Below, piece by piece: positions 61,775 through 64,000 of a stretch of DNA of 64,000 bases. Position numbers and translations under genes: made by a program. Location of the stretch: positions 1,984,001-2,048,000 of the forward strand of contig CADCXD010000010.1 in assembly GCA_902806575.1 (NCBI GenBank), given 5' to 3'. The notes under the pieces were generated by a model. The model did not search any database. It was not told where the DNA came from and saw nothing but the letters and a program-made list of their open reading frames with translations. Within the stretch, counting starts at the first letter, position 1. Each line of letters starts with the position of its first letter. This DNA is from Jackrogersella multiformis. Its lineage: Eukaryota > Ascomycota > Sordariomycetes > Xylariales > Hypoxylaceae.

Positions 61775-63118
61775 ATGGTTTCCTATGAATTTAGTACATG
61801 TCGAATAGACAACACTACACACGAGACAGAGGTGATGACCTCAAGACAGAAGTCATACGAGTGGGATATTATGTGCAATGATCGTCATGGAGGTCGGCCT
61901 TTGAAGATCCATCCATCGTTGACCCGCAGAGCCTCACCGTTAAAATTGTGGAAAAAAATGGTAGCAGACCAACCCCTTTTGAAGATCTTTCCTCGCAAAA
62001 AAACTCCGACTATCCCTGAGCCTACGACATTGATTCATTCCAGACACAATGAAATCGACCGAGTTGATTGGCCTTGTGATAATGGCGAATGTACACCCCG
62101 TAGCTGTCAGGGAGATATTGTTGATCAAACAAATGACCAGGACACGCGTTCGGAAAGCCTCCTCTTTGGTTCAAAGGATTCTGACATTACCTGTTATGAA
62201 ACTGCCTCTTTTGAACCTCGTCACTCCGACTTCGATACGGATAACAACAATGCAAATATGGTCGAGCCGCAACTACCTGCGCCTAGACTCTCTACGGAGG
62301 CTAATGCAACAGGTAATGACTATTATTTTCCTAGTACGTATTTCGAGCCTATTTTATTGAATGCCCCTGACCCTGATTTGGACCCAACACCCCCTATATC
62401 CCTTCCACACTACATAACCTTTGACTCCCAAACTTCGAATCTGTCTCACCAATAATCAGATACTCAGTTACTGTCATATATGGACGAACCGTCTTCTTCG
62501 CCAGCCTCTTCTCCAATCCTTCTGTGGCACGAAGGAGAGAAATGTCAACATATTACCAAGAAGAGAAATCTCGGTAAAACAGGCCAAGATGATGGATATA
62601 TTGATAGGGATATCATGGCCTGTGAGCGATGCATATCGGCGACAGAACTCAGCGGACATAAGCCTCTTGCATGTCTTTTCTACAAGCGCAATCCAAGACT
62701 GCATGATAGCTGCTATCACAAGGATTTCAAAACCATCAGCGCTCTGAGGCAGCACTTAGACAAAGATCATAAATTAGGACCTCATCACTGCGAAGCTTGC
62801 TGCGTGTCTTTCAACAGCGAGGGCTCGTTGAAGGCACACAAAGGGTTGTGTCAACCGACTGGTGGCATTCCCGTTAACGACCTGCCCCCGATTTCCAAGG
62901 CTCGAGATAACCCTAATAAGAAATGGTATCGGACTTGGGCTCAGCTTTTTGGACCAAGGGCTCCCTTACCAAAGTGTCCCTATCCACACCCTTACCAGGA
63001 CATGAGAGACTATAATCTCATTCTATTCTACCAATATCTTGCTACTAGAGGGGGAATTTTTACTATTGGTGAAATTGAAAGAATCATCTTAGAGTGGATT
63101 AGGTTAAGATCAGCCTAG
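61775..63118 (+). pseudogene. C2H2 zinc-finger protein interrupted by one in-frame TAA
   Basis: Two long frames (61775-62455 and 62480-63118) are in the same phase and are separated only by a TAA at 62453-62455, directly after CAC CAA. Changing that one codon to CAA would give one protein of about 447 residues, so the gene looks recently killed or truncated. The first half is Ser/Asp/Pro-rich and disordered. The second half carries a fungal zinc-finger pair: a Cys-x12-Cys...His-x4-His type (LACLFYKRNPRLHDSC then LRQHLDKDH) and a Cys-x2-Cys-x12-His-x3-Cys type (HCEAC ... KAHKGLC), then a conserved tail with KWYRTWAQLFG and CPYPHPY. No in-phase intron could remove the stop. Presumed role: DNA binding or signalling; unknown. 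The downstream part might still be made from the ATG at 62480. Confidence 0.7.
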
Positions 63119-64000
63119 AAGTTAGGTGATTATTAAAAGTGATGCTATTTGTACCTAGGTAGATTACTTTTTTTTCCTTACCTAGGTATTTGTAGATTGG
63201 GGTTTTAAACAGCTGCAAACAACTGCCGACCACCTGCGCACCTACTTTCTTTGGAGCTTGTTTAATTACTTCTTTACTTCCTTACCTGCTTTGAAATTAA
63301 TCTTTTGATATTATAAAGTATCTCCATTGCTTTGGATGTATCCGTAGCTTTGTATATAGCTTTGTAGGTTTAGCGATAATATAATCTTTTGTTGTAAGAT
63401 ATTTTATTGTCACCTCGTAGCCTTCCGGGACCCCCGGGGTGGCTCCTGCAGGTTATTATGTGCAGTGGTTATTTTGAAGTAATAAGGCAAGAATAGTAGG
63501 AGTAGTGCTATTGTTGTTGTAAAAATATGAAAGGTTGAAGAGCGGTGTTTAAAAGATTGGCGTTGAGAAATAGCTGCAACAAAAATAAGTATGTAAGTAA
63601 ATAGCATCACTCATTACTACCTAGGTACCTAGGGTAATCGATAAAAACTTCATAACTAAGCCACCATCCCCATTGCCGTGGCGAGTGAACTAAGGCTAGA
63701 ATACATCAGACCCCCAAAGGACTGACACCGACTGCCACTAGAGCCGATGAATTGGGTGCTCTTCGTAGTACCCCCAGAACCTACTATTGCGCCGGACGCG
63801 AGCTCACCCGGAGGAGCCCACGAGAACGGTTAAAATATCATCATATGTGCCAATAGGTTAGATTTGCAGGATATCTTTAGAAAATGTATAGGTATAGATA
63901 CGTAGTTAGACTTAGACATAGCTCTGCACGCCGCATACCCCTAGGGAGGTCTGCAAGGGACGGTAGTTCCCCCTGGCCCCGGCGTTAAATATACCATACC
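63119..64000. other. Intergenic end of window
   Basis: No gene supported. AT-rich with TACCTAGGTA sites near 63152, 63178 and 63620; the last 300 bases are less AT-rich but show no recognisable feature. Confidence 0.55.

Noticed and set aside
55689..63118. Claim of a new functional gene system in the right-hand block
   Set aside because: Three of the four genes there are visibly broken and the fourth is an orphan; the evidence supports decay rather than a working system.
1..64000. tRNA, 5S rRNA, telomere repeats, CRISPR arrays, intact transposons
   Set aside because: I looked for T-loop and A/B-box patterns, the fungal 5S sequence, TTAGGG runs, regularly spaced repeats and reverse transcriptase or transposase motifs and saw none; diverged copies could have been missed without a search tool.

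Overview
The window looks like nuclear DNA of a filamentous ascomycete (Pezizomycotina), most likely a Sordariomycete. Reasons: genes carry many short introns (mostly 50-80 nt, GTAAGT-like donors, CTAAC/CTGAC branch points, TAG/CAG acceptors), and the gene families are typical of these fungi: a Zn2Cys6 transcription factor, a Dal5-type transporter, a DUF6536 membrane protein, DUF3431, an Mhp1-like leucine-rich-repeat protein and an F-box protein. No tRNA, rRNA, CRISPR array, telomere repeat or intact transposon was recognised by eye.

Layout. 1-7734 is a gene-poor, repeat-peppered stretch. 7735-11421 (+) is a Zn2Cys6 transcription factor whose frame is broken near 9880. 13883-14979 (-) is the autophagy gene atg5. 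17373-21436 (-) is a large SNF2-type helicase with a one-base frame break. 23260-25475 (-) is a ten-exon Dal5-type transporter. 26942-28099 (-) is a DUF3431 type II membrane protein. 30223-30877 (-) is a CMP/dCMP-deaminase-fold enzyme. 31442-32349 (-) is a HAD hydrolase with a peroxisomal signal, divergent from ribosomal protein gene rpl5 at 32881-34019 (+). 39504-43269 (+) is an Mhp1-like LRR protein. 44360-46879 (-) is a DUF6536 membrane protein. 52861-55155 (+) is an F-box protein.

From 55.6 kb on the window changes character: a collapsed short-chain dehydrogenase pseudogene, a degenerate Zn2Cys6 regulator with half of its zinc cysteines lost, an apparently intact secreted orphan protein, and a C2H2 zinc-finger gene cut by one in-frame TAA. 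Several of the lesions are C-to-T or G-to-A changes in CpA/TpG context, as expected of repeat-induced point mutation (RIP). A dehydrogenase next to a regulator could be the remains of a metabolic cluster, but nothing intact is left to prove it.

Intergenic DNA is long (up to 6 kb) and studded with the palindrome TACCTAGGTA and its ACCTACC/GGTAGGT extensions, which are almost absent from exons. I see no convincing new multi-gene system. The most rewarding items are the decayed 55.6-63.1 kb block, the secreted orphan, the frame breaks in otherwise conserved genes, the GC-AG intron in atg5 and the genome-wide-looking palindrome.
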